From: Actinophytocola sp035995025
GTDB taxonomy: Bacteria; Actinomycetota; Actinomycetes; Mycobacteriales; Pseudonocardiaceae
DNA length: 64,000 nt
Assembly: GCA_035995025.1 (NCBI GenBank)
Contig: DASYKY010000014.1
Coordinates: forward strand, 1 to 64,000
Direction: 5' to 3'
The translations under genes were made by a program, and so were the position numbers. Numbering within the stretch: position 1 is the first letter of the stretch; each line of letters opens with the position of its first letter. Of this stretch, positions 44,285 through 52,942 are shown piece after piece. The notes under the pieces are model-generated. The model had not been told where the DNA came from and ran no database searches. It saw nothing but the letters and a program-made list of their open reading frames with translations.

Positions 44285-44725
44285 TCAGCTGCCGGCCGGC
44301 TCGAGGACGAAGACCGGGATCTGCCGGTCGGTGCGCTGCTGGTAGTCGGCGTAGTCCGGGAAGGCGTCCACGGCGGTCTCCCACCACTTGGCCTTCTCGT
44401 CGCCGGTGACCTCGCGCGCGACCATCTCCTGCTTGACCGGGCCGTCCTGCAGCTCGACGCGCGGGTTGGCCTTCACGTTGTAGTACCAGACCGGGTGGCG
44501 GGGCGCGCCGCCCAGCGACGCCACGATCGCGTACCGGCCCTCGTTCTCCACCCGCATGAGCGGGATCTTGCGCAGCTTGCCGGACTTCGCGCCGACGGTC
44601 GTCAGGACGATCACCGGCATGCCGCGCATCGTGTTGCCCTCGGCGCCGTTGGAGGCCTCGAACTCGGCGACCTGGCTGCGGGCCCGCTCGGACGGGCTCG
44701 GCTCGTACTCTCCCTGCAGTGGCAT
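44285..44725 (-). CDS. Deazaflavin (F420)-dependent nitroreductase-family protein (DDN type)
   Basis: 146 residues from ATG 44725 (MPLQGEYEPSPSE, the usual family start); an upstream TTG at 44737 is possible. NGAEGNTMRGMPVIVLTTVGAKSGKLRKIPLMRVE and HPVWYYNVKANPRVELQDG are the family's F420-binding split-barrel motifs, followed by DFPDYADYQQRTDRQIPVFVLEP-type ending. Members reduce quinones or activate nitroimidazoles with F420H2. Physiological substrate here unknown. Confidence 0.88.
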   Translation of the reverse strand: MPLQGEYEPSPSERARSQVAEFEASNGAEGNTMRGMPVIVLTTVGAKSGKLRKIPLMRVENEGRYAIVASLGGAPRHPVWYYNVKANPRVELQDGPVKQEMVAREVTGDEKAKWWETAVDAFPDYADYQQRTDRQIPVFVLEPAGS

Positions 44726-44768
44726 GTCGGTGCTCAACGCCGGGCGGCCACGAAGTGTTCCCCGGACG

Positions 44769-45773
44769 TCACCGGATCCGGTCGCGCACCCACTCGCCCG
44801 CGGGCTTGAGCCGCTCCGGGGTCGTGAACGGGCCGGACGGGCAGGTGCCCTGCTCGAACACCGCGCCGGTCCGCGCGTCGTCGGAGAAGTTCCAGTTCGT
44901 CCAGCTGATCTGCCTGGCCGCCATCAGGTCCAGGTAGCGCTGGGCCTGCGCGAAGTCGTCCGGGCCGTCGCCGGTGTAGGTCTGGGTGCCGAACTCGGTC
45001 ACGAACATCGGCAGCCGGTCCGCCGCGCGGGAGAGCGCGTCCAGGTACTCCTGGCCGTGCGACGCCGCGTAGAAGTGGAACGTGTAGAGGATGTTCCCGG
45101 CGTTCACCGGATCACCGACCACTTCGGACTCGTCCGCGCCGTCGGAGACGCCCAGCGAGGACCACGCCCGGGTGCCGACGATCACCGGTGTCTCCGGGTC
45201 GACCGCGCGGATCACCGGGATCAGCTCCTCGGCATAGCTCTTGATCCGCGACCACGGCACGCCGTTCGGCTCGTTCGCGATCTCGTACAGCAGGTTGGTG
45301 TTCCCGTTGTGCCGCCGCGCGATCTCGGTGAAGAACGTCTTCGCGCGCTCGAGGTTGTAGTACGGGTCGCCCGGATCGAGCATGTGCCAGTCGACGAGTG
45401 CGTACATGCCGCGCTCGGTGACCTCGTCGATGATCGAGCTGACCCGGTCGGTGAAGCCCTCGGGGTCGGTCTCGTAGCCGTCCTCCTGGACGTACATCGA
45501 GATGCGCAGGATGTCCGCGCCCCAGTCGCCGGCCAGCGCGTCCAGCGAGGCGTCGTTGACGCACTGGGCGTACCACTGCAGTCCGTGCGTGCTCATCCCG
45601 CGCAGCTGCACGGCCGTGCTGTTCTCGTTGCAGAGCTTCACGCCGCAGACATGCAGCTGTCCGTTGGCCTGCAAGGGAGTCAGCGTCGCCGCGTCGGTCG
45701 GCGTGGCGGCGGGCGCGGCGATCAGGAACGGCGCCAGCAGGGCGAGCACGAGCAACAGCGCGCGTCGGGACAC
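44769..45773 (-). CDS. Secreted glycoside hydrolase family 5 (cellulase-like)
   Basis: 334 residues. Signal peptide (RRALLLVLALLAPFLIAAPA, cleaved near TDA-ATL). GH5 catalytic residues: acid/base Glu in LLYEIANEPNGVPW and nucleophile Glu in MFVTEFGTQTYTGDG, with RGMSTHGLQWY, RISMYVQEDG and VDWHMLDPGDP in the barrel. GTG start with GGAGGAG about 6 bases upstream. No carbohydrate-binding module. It follows a GH16 gene on the same strand by 77 bases, so the pair may be a secreted beta-glucan-degrading unit. Confidence 0.92.
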   Translation of the reverse strand: MSRRALLLVLALLAPFLIAAPAATPTDAATLTPLQANGQLHVCGVKLCNENSTAVQLRGMSTHGLQWYAQCVNDASLDALAGDWGADILRISMYVQEDGYETDPEGFTDRVSSIIDEVTERGMYALVDWHMLDPGDPYYNLERAKTFFTEIARRHNGNTNLLYEIANEPNGVPWSRIKSYAEELIPVIRAVDPETPVIVGTRAWSSLGVSDGADESEVVGDPVNAGNILYTFHFYAASHGQEYLDALSRAADRLPMFVTEFGTQTYTGDGPDDFAQAQRYLDLMAARQISWTNWNFSDDARTGAVFEQGTCPSGPFTTPERLKPAGEWVRDRIR

Positions 45774-45850
45774 GGCGATCTCCTCCCGGACCGGCGGCTC
45801 CGCTGGTCAGACGCGCGGCCTGACCGGCGTAGCCGTGGGGACCGAAGCCG

Positions 45851-46684
45851 TCAGGCGGTCACCCGGACGTAGTCGACGACCATGGTGTTCGGGAACGGGG
45901 TGCCGCCGTCGGGGTCGCCCGGCCAGTAGCCGCCGACCGCGAGGTTGAGGATCATGAAGAACGGGTGGTCGAACACCCACTGGTTGCCGTTCAGGTCACC
46001 AGGGGTGCGCGTCTGGTAGGCGTTGCCGTCCACCGACCACGTGATCGAGTTCGGCGACCAGTCGACGGCGAACGTGTGGAAGTCGTCGGCGAACACGGGA
46101 CCGCCGTACGGCGCGCCGATCCCGCCCGCGCCCGAGTAGCCGGGACCGTGGATCGTGCCGTGCACTGTGGACGGTTCGAAGCCGACATTCTCCATCACGT
46201 CGATCTCGCCGCACTGCGGCCAGCCCGCGCCGCCGATGTTGTCGCCGAGCATCCAGAACGCCGGCCACATGCCCTGCCCGCGGGACATCTTGATGCGGGC
46301 CTCGTAGTGGCCGTAGGTCTGGGTGAACCTGCCGGACGTGTTGAGCCGGGCGGAGGTGTACTCGCAGGTGCCGTACCAGCACTGGTAGTTCGCGGGGTTC
46401 TCCCGGCGGGCGGTGATCACGAGGTTGCCCTGGCCGTCGAGGGAGGCGTTGCCGGGGGACGTCGTGTAGTACTGCCGTTCGTGGTTGTTGACGTTGTCAC
46501 CGGTCTCGAGCACCCACTTCGACCCGTCCGGCCCGGCGCCCGACGGCCCGTCGAAGTTGTCCTCGAAGACAACGGCCTGCGCGTCGACCGGCCCCTCGTC
46601 GGCCGGCGTCTGGGCCACGGCGGCAGGCGCCACGACAATGGTGACGAGAGCGGCGACCAGCAGGGAGATGCGTGCGGACATCAT
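45851..46684 (-). CDS. Secreted GH16 endo-beta-1,3-glucanase (laminarinase-like)
   Basis: 277 residues from the first ATG of MMSARISLLV (AAGGAGAG 8 bases upstream). Signal peptide ends near AVA-QTP. The GH16 catalytic motif is GEIDVMENVG, with the nucleophile and acid/base Glu flanking Asp; WPAFWMLGD and DFHTFAVDWSPNSITW are typical laminarinase segments. No binding module. A DasR-type operator lies about 60 bases upstream, suggesting control by amino-sugar (chitin-derived) signals. Fungal cell-wall glucan is the likely substrate. Confidence 0.93.
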   Translation of the reverse strand: MMSARISLLVAALVTIVVAPAAVAQTPADEGPVDAQAVVFEDNFDGPSGAGPDGSKWVLETGDNVNNHERQYYTTSPGNASLDGQGNLVITARRENPANYQCWYGTCEYTSARLNTSGRFTQTYGHYEARIKMSRGQGMWPAFWMLGDNIGGAGWPQCGEIDVMENVGFEPSTVHGTIHGPGYSGAGGIGAPYGGPVFADDFHTFAVDWSPNSITWSVDGNAYQTRTPGDLNGNQWVFDHPFFMILNLAVGGYWPGDPDGGTPFPNTMVVDYVRVTA

Positions 46685-46743
46685 TGTCGGCTCTCCTTCG
46701 TTCCAGGAGCGGAAACATATGTTGCGCGCGCCAACAAAGCATG

Positions 46744-46759
46744 ACCGGTCTAGACCATT
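46744..46759. promoter_or_regulatory. DasR-responsive element (dre)-like site
   Basis: ACCGGTCTAGACCATT agrees at 14 of 16 positions with the dre consensus ACTGGTCTAGACCACT as I recall it, and has the perfect core GGTCTAGACC (46747-46756). It lies 60-75 bases upstream of the GH16 start. Confidence 0.65.
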
Positions 46760-46889
46760 CATGCAACCCGACGATCGGCGGGTTGTGCTCCCGGGTCAGC
46801 CCCGGGTCTTCGTGATGTCCTCGACCACCGCGCAGGCCGAGCCCACCGGGTCAGCCGCGTTCGCGTGAGGGCACGACTCGTTCGTCCTC

Positions 46890-46961
46890 ATGGTCGACCG
46901 CGACGGCGACACCGACCTGCGCCGCTTCGCCGAGGAGGTGGCGCCGGCGGTGCGCGACTGG
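46890..46961 (+). pseudogene. C-terminal remnant of an LLM-type F420 oxidoreductase
   Basis: Only the fragment MVDRDGDTDLRRFAEEVAP is recognisable, matching the RFAEEVAPAVR ending typical of luciferase-like F420-dependent oxidoreductases. No upstream domain is present on this side. Confidence 0.45.
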
Positions 46962-47026
46962 TCGCGCAGGAGCGGTCCCACGAGTGCTTGCTACCAGCGG
47001 AACCCCCGCTGCCGGAGGTGTCCTCA

Positions 47027-47385
47027 GTGGACGTCGAAGGGCTGTGGGACGAGTCCCGCCGCCCGTCCGGGCCGGCGGCCGACCCGGACGCCGGGTACAC
47101 CGAGCGCCGGGTACACCGAGCGCGGCCGGATGACCGGGCGGAACCTCGTCGAGATCCATGACCACCTGCGCGGCGAGCTGGAACGGGTGCGCTCGCTGGT
47201 CCGCCAGGTCGAGGACGCGTCGTTCTTCCCTCAAGTGCGCCGCGCTTGTGGCCACCGTGAGTGACCCCAAGGGCATCACGGAGCTGGGCGACGCGGTGGA
47301 CCTGCTCACCGGCACGCTCCGGTCCCATCTGTCCTATGAGGAGCGTGAGCTGGTGGAGCCCCTGGCCCGGCTCGGCATCGGCTGA
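47027..47385 (+). pseudogene. Disrupted hemerythrin-domain protein gene
   Basis: GTG at 47027 begins VDVEGLWDESRRPSGP. A 16-base tandem duplication at 47089-47120 shifts the frame; in the new frame MTGRNLVEIHDHLRGELERVRSLV is the typical first hemerythrin helix. After about 47226 the frame is lost again and the rest of the four-helix core is missing. A third frame from about 47254 gives VSDPKGITELGDAVDLLTG and LRSHLSYEERELVEPLARL, the family's C-terminus. Two frameshifts and a deletion of roughly 80-100 codons make it non-functional. Confidence 0.75.
47089..47120 (+). repeat. 16-base tandem duplication in the hemerythrin gene
   Basis: CGCCGGGTACACCGAG occurs twice in direct succession (47089-47104, 47105-47120). 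Because 16 is not a multiple of three it breaks the frame. Confidence 0.9.
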
Positions 47386-47404
47386 ACCGGGCCGCGGGGC
47401 GGGA

Positions 47405-47450
47405 AACTTGAGCCGCGTCGTGGCCCCCTGGCGCGACGGTGCCTCAAGTT
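47405..47450 (+). terminator. Imperfect terminator-like hairpin
   Basis: AACTTGAG (47405-47412) pairs with CTCAAGTT (47443-47450); inner GC-rich arms CGTCG/CGACG add to the stem. Follows the hemerythrin remnant by 20 bases. Confidence 0.5.
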
Positions 47451-47472
47451 ACGGCGGATACGAGCGGACTCA

Positions 47473-47544
47473 GCGCCAGTCGGCCGGTCGGCCGGTGCGC
47501 CAGTCGGCGGGACGTCCGGTGCGCCAGTCGGCGGGACGTCCGGT
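47473..47544 (+). repeat. Three tandem 24-base units
   Basis: Units at 47473-47496 (diverged), 47497-47520 and 47521-47544; the last two are identical. One frame would read RQSAGRPV three times but no start or gene could be supported there. The 47386-47669 stretch holds this repeat and the hairpin before it, and no convincing gene. Confidence 0.9.
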
Positions 47545-47669
47545 TGTCTTGTTCTGTGCGGACATGACTCACTTCTCCTTGGGAACCTGCACGCCGGTCA
47601 CTCTTTTGGAGGCACGACAGTGGGTGGCCGGGCCATTACAGTTGGGGACCTCCGTTGGAAGGACACGGT

Positions 47670-49076
47670 GTGCACGGTGCGGACGACTCCGACCCCGTGC
47701 GGGGGTGGCAGCGGCTTTCACCACACCGCTGGCGTTTGTGGTCTCTCTCGCGTCCCGTCGTGTTGTACATCCTTGCCGTCGAGGTTGCGGCGCTGGCAAC
47801 CGTAGCGGGCACGATAACTCTTGCTCCGGTCGATCGCGAGGACTGGATCTACTTCGCGCTGCTGGCCGCCGCGGCCGTCGCGCACCTCGAGGCGTCCAGT
47901 GGTATCGAGCGCATCCGCGAGGTCTCGTCGGAGGGTTCGCCGCACAACCACCTGCAGTCGGTGTGGTTCTTCGCGGGCGTCCTGCTGCTGCCGCCGCCGC
48001 TCATCGCCGCGCTGCTCGCAGTCAGTTACACGCACTCGTGGGCGCGGGTGTACCGGCGCCGCGCGGTGTTGCACCGCAAGGTGTTCTCAATCGCCACGGT
48101 CGTGCTCGCCTGCGCGGCCGCCTACGCCGTGCTGGCCGCGATCTACCCCGACCCCACCCAGCCGTTCGCCACGTCCCTGAACGGCCCGCTCGGGCTCGCC
48201 GCGGTGGCCGCCGCGGGCGCGCTGTACCGGCTCGTGAACTACGGGCTGGTGGTGCTCGTCATCCTCGCCACGAACCCGGATCGCCCGGCGCGCAACGCTT
48301 TGGGCCACGCGAGCGACCAGCTGATGATCGCCGGCGCGGTCGGCCTGGCGACCGGTTTCGCGGTGGTGCTGACCACCCGGCCGTGGTGGACGCCACTGTT
48401 GGTCATCACCGTGCTGGCGCTGCACACCGGGTTGCTGCTGCCGCAGTTCCGCGACGCGAGCCGCATGGACGCGAAGACGGGCCTGTTCGACCCGACGTTC
48501 TGGGCGGAGCTCGCGTCCGACGAGCTGGACCGCGCGCGGCGCCTCAACGGCAGGCTCGGGGTTCTCTTGCTGGACCTGGATCTGTTCAAGCGCATCAACG
48601 ACCGCCACGGACACCTGGCGGGTGACGCCGTGCTGCGCGCGGTGGCCGACACGATCAAGCACTCGGTGCGCGGCCACGACATGGTGGGCCGTTACGGCGG
48701 CGAGGAGTTCGCGGTGGTGCTGCCGGGGGTGGCCGTCGAGGACGTGGCCCAGACCGCGGACCGCATCCGCACGGCGATCGCCACCCTGACGGTGACGACG
48801 ATCGACCTGGACGGCAAGGAACGCACGATCGGCGGCCTGACCGCGTCGGTGGGCGCCGCGGGCTTCCCGGAACACGGCGACGACCGGACGACACTGCTGC
48901 TGGCCGCCGACGCCGCCCTCTACGAGGCGAAGGCCGCGGGCCGCGACTGCACGCGCATCGCGGGCATGGCTGGGCCCCCGATGTTGCCGGGCGCCCAGCT
49001 ACCGCAGGAACTTCCGCAGGAACTTCCGCAGCCACGCCCCCGGCAACTACCCACCGCCCGCCAGCCACAGGACTGA
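47670..49076 (+). CDS. Membrane diguanylate cyclase (GGDEF)
   Basis: 468 residues from GTG 47670 (GGAAGG 7 bases upstream). About six to seven transmembrane helices (about 28-265) precede a GGDEF domain (about 275-430). The active-site signature is GGEEF at residues 343-347, with the product-inhibition I-site RGHD (334-337) five residues before it. LLDLDLFKRINDRHGHLAGD holds the metal and guanine residues. It should make cyclic-di-GMP and be feedback-inhibited. No EAL domain is fused. The C-terminal tail carries a short duplicated LPQE segment from a 12-base tandem repeat. Confidence 0.92.
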   Translation: MHGADDSDPVRGWQRLSPHRWRLWSLSRPVVLYILAVEVAALATVAGTITLAPVDREDWIYFALLAAAAVAHLEASSGIERIREVSSEGSPHNHLQSVWFFAGVLLLPPPLIAALLAVSYTHSWARVYRRRAVLHRKVFSIATVVLACAAAYAVLAAIYPDPTQPFATSLNGPLGLAAVAAAGALYRLVNYGLVVLVILATNPDRPARNALGHASDQLMIAGAVGLATGFAVVLTTRPWWTPLLVITVLALHTGLLLPQFRDASRMDAKTGLFDPTFWAELASDELDRARRLNGRLGVLLLDLDLFKRINDRHGHLAGDAVLRAVADTIKHSVRGHDMVGRYGGEEFAVVLPGVAVEDVAQTADRIRTAIATLTVTTIDLDGKERTIGGLTASVGAAGFPEHGDDRTTLLLAADAALYEAKAAGRDCTRIAGMAGPPMLPGAQLPQELPQELPQPRPRQLPTARQPQD

Positions 49077-49162
49077 CGGGGAACGCGGGATCGGTTGCCT
49101 CGGCGGGGTCGGTTGGCTTGCCGCGCAAGGTGTTCTGCCGCGGCGGACAACCAGGACCAGAG

Positions 49163-49420
49163 CTAGCCGGCCAGACGTTCCTCGGGCGGTGCCTCGGCGT
49201 CGTCCGCGTCGGAGCCGAGTTCGTCTTCGAGGATCTCGTCGATCTGGCGGGACGCGCGGCGCAGCGCGCTGCGTGCGGCGACCATCAGCACGATCGCCAC
49301 CACCAGGCCGACGGCGAGGACCTGGGCCCAGGCCCAGGGAGTGAGCAGGCCCGCCATACCGATTCCGGCGAGCACGGTGAGTGACGACACCTGCCGGAAG
49401 GCATGACGTTGTTTTCGCAT
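49163..49420 (-). CDS. Small membrane protein, unknown function
   Basis: 85 residues from ATG 49420 (GAGGAA just upstream). Two adjacent hydrophobic helices (SLTVLAGIGMAGLLTPWAWA and VLAVGLVVAIVLMVAA) with a basic N-terminus and an acidic C-terminal tail (DEILEDELGSDADDAEAPPEE). No family recognised. Confidence 0.65.
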   Translation of the reverse strand: MRKQRHAFRQVSSLTVLAGIGMAGLLTPWAWAQVLAVGLVVAIVLMVAARSALRRASRQIDEILEDELGSDADDAEAPPEERLAG

Positions 49421-49555
49421 GGTTCCTCGAAAGCTGCGTGGGGTCACGGGAAATGCGTGATCAGCCTGGCGGCTACTGGGAGTAGTCGTGACCATTGATG
49501 GGATCGCGGCATTCACAATCCGTGTTACCCGTCCTGGGCATGCCACTCGAATGGC

Positions 49556-50464
49556 CTAGACCTGCGCTGCCACCACCCGTACGAGGTCGCGCAGCCAGCG
49601 CTGTGCGGGGTCGTCGTCGAGGCGTGGGTGCCACACCATCAGGTACGGCATCGTGTCGATCTCCGTTGGGGCGCCGACGATCCGCACCTTCGGGTCGTCC
49701 GCGACGCCGGCCAGCAGGCGCCGCGGCAGCGTGGCCACGAGCGGCGTGCCGGGCACGGCCAGCACGGCCGCCGAGTGGTACGGCACGGTCAGCGCGAACC
49801 GCCGCGGCCGGCCGAGACCGGTCAGCGCGCGGTCGATCGCCGGCGTCTCGTCGTGCTGCACCTCCACCAGCACGTGCGCGGCGGACAAGAACTCGTCCAG
49901 CGTCAGCGCCGCCCGTCCGGCGAGCGGATGGTCGGCGGACAGCAGGCAGGCGAACCGCTCCTCGTAGAGCAGCTCGCTGCGCACCGACGGGCCGGGCGGG
50001 AAACCGTAGAACGTCAAGTCGACCAAGCCCCGCTCGACGTGCTCGACCGCGCCGGTGTCCCACGTGCCGAAATGCAGTGACGCGCCCGGCGCCTGTTCTT
50101 GCAACCGGCGGCACAGGCCCGGGGCGAACACGGCGGCGGCGTAGTCGGTGCCGGCGAGGCGAAACCGGTCGGTCGCCGTGGCGGGGTCGAAGCTCTCGCC
50201 GCCGAACAGGATCTCCAGCCGCGGCACGAGCTGGGTCAGCTCGTGCTGGATGCGCTCGGCCCGCGGCGTGAGACGGTAGCCGTCGCGGGTGCGCACCAGT
50301 AGCTCGTCGCCGAGCGTGTCGCGCAGCCGCTGCAGCGCCCGGCTGGTCGCCGGCTGGGACAGCCCGATGCGGTCGGCGGCCCGGGACACGTGCCGCTCCT
50401 CGAGCAGCACGGCCAGGGCCACCAGCAGGTTCAGGTCGACCCGCTGCAGCCGCGTGGTGCGCAT
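49556..50464 (-). CDS. LysR-family transcriptional regulator
   Basis: 302 residues from ATG 50464 (or GTG 50473, three codons earlier). Winged HTH RVDLNLLVALAVLLEERHVSRAADRIGLSQPATSRALQRLRDTLGDELLVR; a NodD-like effector domain follows (TDRFRLAGTDYAAAVFAPGL, PTEIDTMPYLMVWHPRL). It follows the SDR gene by about 10 bases on the same strand, so regulator and enzyme are probably one transcript instead of the usual divergent arrangement. Confidence 0.88.
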   Translation of the reverse strand: MRTTRLQRVDLNLLVALAVLLEERHVSRAADRIGLSQPATSRALQRLRDTLGDELLVRTRDGYRLTPRAERIQHELTQLVPRLEILFGGESFDPATATDRFRLAGTDYAAAVFAPGLCRRLQEQAPGASLHFGTWDTGAVEHVERGLVDLTFYGFPPGPSVRSELLYEERFACLLSADHPLAGRAALTLDEFLSAAHVLVEVQHDETPAIDRALTGLGRPRRFALTVPYHSAAVLAVPGTPLVATLPRRLLAGVADDPKVRIVGAPTEIDTMPYLMVWHPRLDDDPAQRWLRDLVRVVAAQV

Positions 50465-50474
50465 GCGCGGCACG

Positions 50475-51215
50475 CTACGCGGCGCCCCCGTTCGCGTAGA
50501 GGACCTGGCCGTTGACCCAGCGCCCCGGCCCGGCGAGGAACGCCACGACCTCGGCGATGTCGTCGGGCCTGCCGAGCCGCTCGAGCGGGGGCTCCGCGGC
50601 GATCCGGTCGACCAGCTCGTCGGACTTGCCCTCGAGGAACAGCGCGGTGGCCGTCGGCCCGGGCGCGACGGCGTTGACCGTCACGTCGCGGCCGCGCAGC
50701 TCGCGCGCCAGCGTCAGCGTGATGGCCTCGACCGCGCCCTTGCTCGCCGCATAGGCCGTGTACCCGGGGCGGGCGAGCCGGGTGACCGAGCTGGAGAAGT
50801 TGATGATCGCGCCGCCCGGCCGCAGCCGCCGCGCCGCCTGCTGGTCGACCACGAACGTGCCGCGGATGTTGGTGCGGTGCATGCGGTCCAGCACCTCGAG
50901 GTCCTGGTCCACCAGCGGGGCCAGGAGCATCACGCCCGCCGCGTGCACGACCACGTCGACGCCACCGAACTCCGCCGCCGCGCGGTCGAACATCGCCGCC
51001 ACGGCCGCCTCGTCCGCGACGTCCGCGCGGACGGCGACGGCCCTTCCGCCCGCGGTGACGATCTCCTTGACCGCGCCGTCGGCCTCGTCCTGGTTGCCGG
51101 CGAAGTCGACCACGACGGCGTAGCCGTCGCCGGCGAGCCGCAGCGCGGTCTCCCGGCCGATTCCGCGTGACCCGCCGGTCACGATCGCCACCCTGGGTTG
51201 CTGCTGTGTGCTCAT
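50475..51215 (-). CDS. Short-chain dehydrogenase/reductase (FabG-like)
   Basis: 246 residues: VTGGSRGIGRETALRLAGDG, VVHAAGVMLLAPL (HAAG in place of NNAG), catalytic Ser in NFSSSVTRLARPG and YAASK. The C-terminus PLERLGRPDDIAEVVAFLAG and WVNGQVLYANGG is typical of FabG-like quinone or ketone reductases. Stand-alone with the downstream LysR gene; substrate unknown. Confidence 0.9.
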   Translation of the reverse strand: MSTQQQPRVAIVTGGSRGIGRETALRLAGDGYAVVVDFAGNQDEADGAVKEIVTAGGRAVAVRADVADEAAVAAMFDRAAAEFGGVDVVVHAAGVMLLAPLVDQDLEVLDRMHRTNIRGTFVVDQQAARRLRPGGAIINFSSSVTRLARPGYTAYAASKGAVEAITLTLARELRGRDVTVNAVAPGPTATALFLEGKSDELVDRIAAEPPLERLGRPDDIAEVVAFLAGPGRWVNGQVLYANGGAA

Positions 51216-51286
51216 GAGCCCATGCTGGGCTCGCTGGGACTATGTGTCCAATGCAATGTAGCTATCCGTGCCATGCGCGAGACGCA

Positions 51287-52516
51287 TCAGGCGGGTGCGA
51301 AGATCGCCCGCTCGCTCCCGGCCGCCCGCCAGGACCAGGCGATACCGGCCGCGGCGAGCATGCCGAGCACCCCGGCCGCGCCGACCACCAGGTACGGCGC
51401 CGCGACCTCGGCGGCGAGCCCGGCGAGCGTCACGCCCAGCCCCTGGGCCACCTTCAGCGCGGTCACCGCCAGCCCGAACGCCTGCCCGCGGCGCGCGTCC
51501 GGCACCGCGATCACGAACGTCGTCGACGCGATCACCTGGTACGCGCTGCCGACCCCGGATGCCACGAACAACGCGATCACCACGGCCAGGTCCGGGTTCA
51601 CGAAGCACAGCACCAGCGGCAGGCTCGTGCCCAGCGCGAGCGGCGAGAGCAGCCGCAGCCGCAGCGGTTCGGCCAGCCGCGCCACCACGAGCATGCCGAC
51701 CGCGGCGCCCGCCGCGTAGCCGGCGAACAGGAACCCGACCGCGAGCGCGCCGCCGTGCAGGGCGTCCGCGTACGGCACGGCGATCGCCTCGCCGACGATG
51801 TAGAACCCTGACAGGCAGGCGAATCCGACCAGCGCGCGCAGCCTGCGGTCGGTCCACACGAGCCGCGTACCGGCCCGCAGGTCCGGCCACCACGAGCGGC
51901 GCGCGACGTCCGCGCCCGCCACGGCGGGCGGCCGGGGCAGCACCAGCCACAGCACCAGCAGCGCGGACGCGGCGAACGTGGCGGCGTCGGCGAGCAGCAC
52001 GCCGCCGGTGCCGACGGCCGCGACGAGCGCGCCGCCGCCGGCGAACCCGATCACCTGCGCGAACTGCGTCACCGACTGCATGGCGGCCTGGCCGGCCGGG
52101 TAGTCGGCGTCGCCGAGCACGGCCGGCAGCAGCGCGCCGCGCGCGGCGTTGGCGGGTGCGCTGATCAGCTGCACCGCGATCAGCAGCGCGCACACGACGG
52201 CGATCGGCATGCCGGGCACCGCCATCAGGGCGACGAGCCCGGCGCGGGTCAGGTCGGCGCCGATCATCAGCCCGCGCCGGGGGTACCGGTCGGCGAGCCC
52301 GGACAGCAGCGGGCCGCCGACGAGGTCGGGCAGGAACGTGAGGCCGTAGGTCAGCGCGGTCCACGCGGGGGAGTGGGTGCGGTCGAAGACGAGCACCGAC
52401 AGCGCGACGCGCGCGAACTGGTCGCCGACGACCGAGATCGTCTGCGCGCCGAACAGGGCGCGATACTCGGTGTTGGCGAAGATGCCGCGGTAGCCGAGTT
52501 GCAGGGTGGTGGCCAC
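51287..52516 (-). CDS. Major facilitator superfamily transporter
   Basis: About 409 residues with 12 predicted helices; N-terminal FANTEYRALFGAQTISVVGDQFARVALSVLVF is the start seen in DHA3/enterobactin-exporter-like MFS proteins, with the loop motif SGLADRYPRRGLM. I choose GTG 52516 because GGGGAGG lies 4 bases upstream; ATG 52552 would add 12 residues but has no ribosome binding site. Probable drug or metabolite exporter. It is divergent from the DGPF/ECF pair. Confidence 0.85.
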   Translation of the reverse strand: MATTLQLGYRGIFANTEYRALFGAQTISVVGDQFARVALSVLVFDRTHSPAWTALTYGLTFLPDLVGGPLLSGLADRYPRRGLMIGADLTRAGLVALMAVPGMPIAVVCALLIAVQLISAPANAARGALLPAVLGDADYPAGQAAMQSVTQFAQVIGFAGGGALVAAVGTGGVLLADAATFAASALLVLWLVLPRPPAVAGADVARRSWWPDLRAGTRLVWTDRRLRALVGFACLSGFYIVGEAIAVPYADALHGGALAVGFLFAGYAAGAAVGMLVVARLAEPLRLRLLSPLALGTSLPLVLCFVNPDLAVVIALFVASGVGSAYQVIASTTFVIAVPDARRGQAFGLAVTALKVAQGLGVTLAGLAAEVAAPYLVVGAAGVLGMLAAAGIAWSWRAAGSERAIFAPA

Positions 52517-52603
52517 CGATCCTCCCCAGGAGCTGGTGTCACGCAACGCCATCGGGTCACTACGAACCGTACTACGGGACGTCGTGCATGAGAACATCAT
52601 GCC

Positions 52604-52942
52604 GTGCGTTACCTGTTGCTGATCGGCGGTGAGACCGGCGGTGCGCCGGAGCCGTCGGCCAAGGAGGTCTGCGAGTCCGACGACGCCGTGGCGTGGGCCG
52701 AGGAGATGACCCGCCGCGGCGTGCTCGTCAGCGGCGAGGTGCTGCATCCGCCGGGCGACGCGGCCACCGTGCGCGTGCGCGACGGCGAGGTGCTGGTCGC
52801 CGACGGGCCGTTCGCCGAGACGAAGGAGCAGATCGGCGGGCTGTCCGTGATTGAGTGCGCGAACCTGGACGAGGCGGTCGCGGTCGCCGCGGCACATCCG
52901 GTGGCGCGGTACGGGCTGGTCGAGGTGCGGCCGCTCTGGTGA
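52604..52942 (+). CDS. YCII/DGPF-domain protein
   Basis: 112 residues with the defining DGPFAETKEQIGGLSVIECANLDEA block and MRYLLLIGGE start. These small dimeric proteins are encoded with ECF42-type sigma factors. The stop overlaps the sigma-factor start by 4 bases (GTGA). Biochemical role unknown; a sensory or detoxifying partner has been proposed for the group. Confidence 0.9.
   Translation: MRYLLLIGGETGGAPEPSAKEVCESDDAVAWAEEMTRRGVLVSGEVLHPPGDAATVRVRDGEVLVADGPFAETKEQIGGLSVIECANLDEAVAVAAAHPVARYGLVEVRPLW

Noticed and set aside
47473..47544. CRISPR-like array
   Set aside because: Units are directly adjacent with no spacers; no cas genes are present.
47386..47669. c-di-GMP riboswitch before the diguanylate cyclase
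   Set aside because: No GEMM-type conserved core could be found; only a hairpin and a tandem repeat are present.
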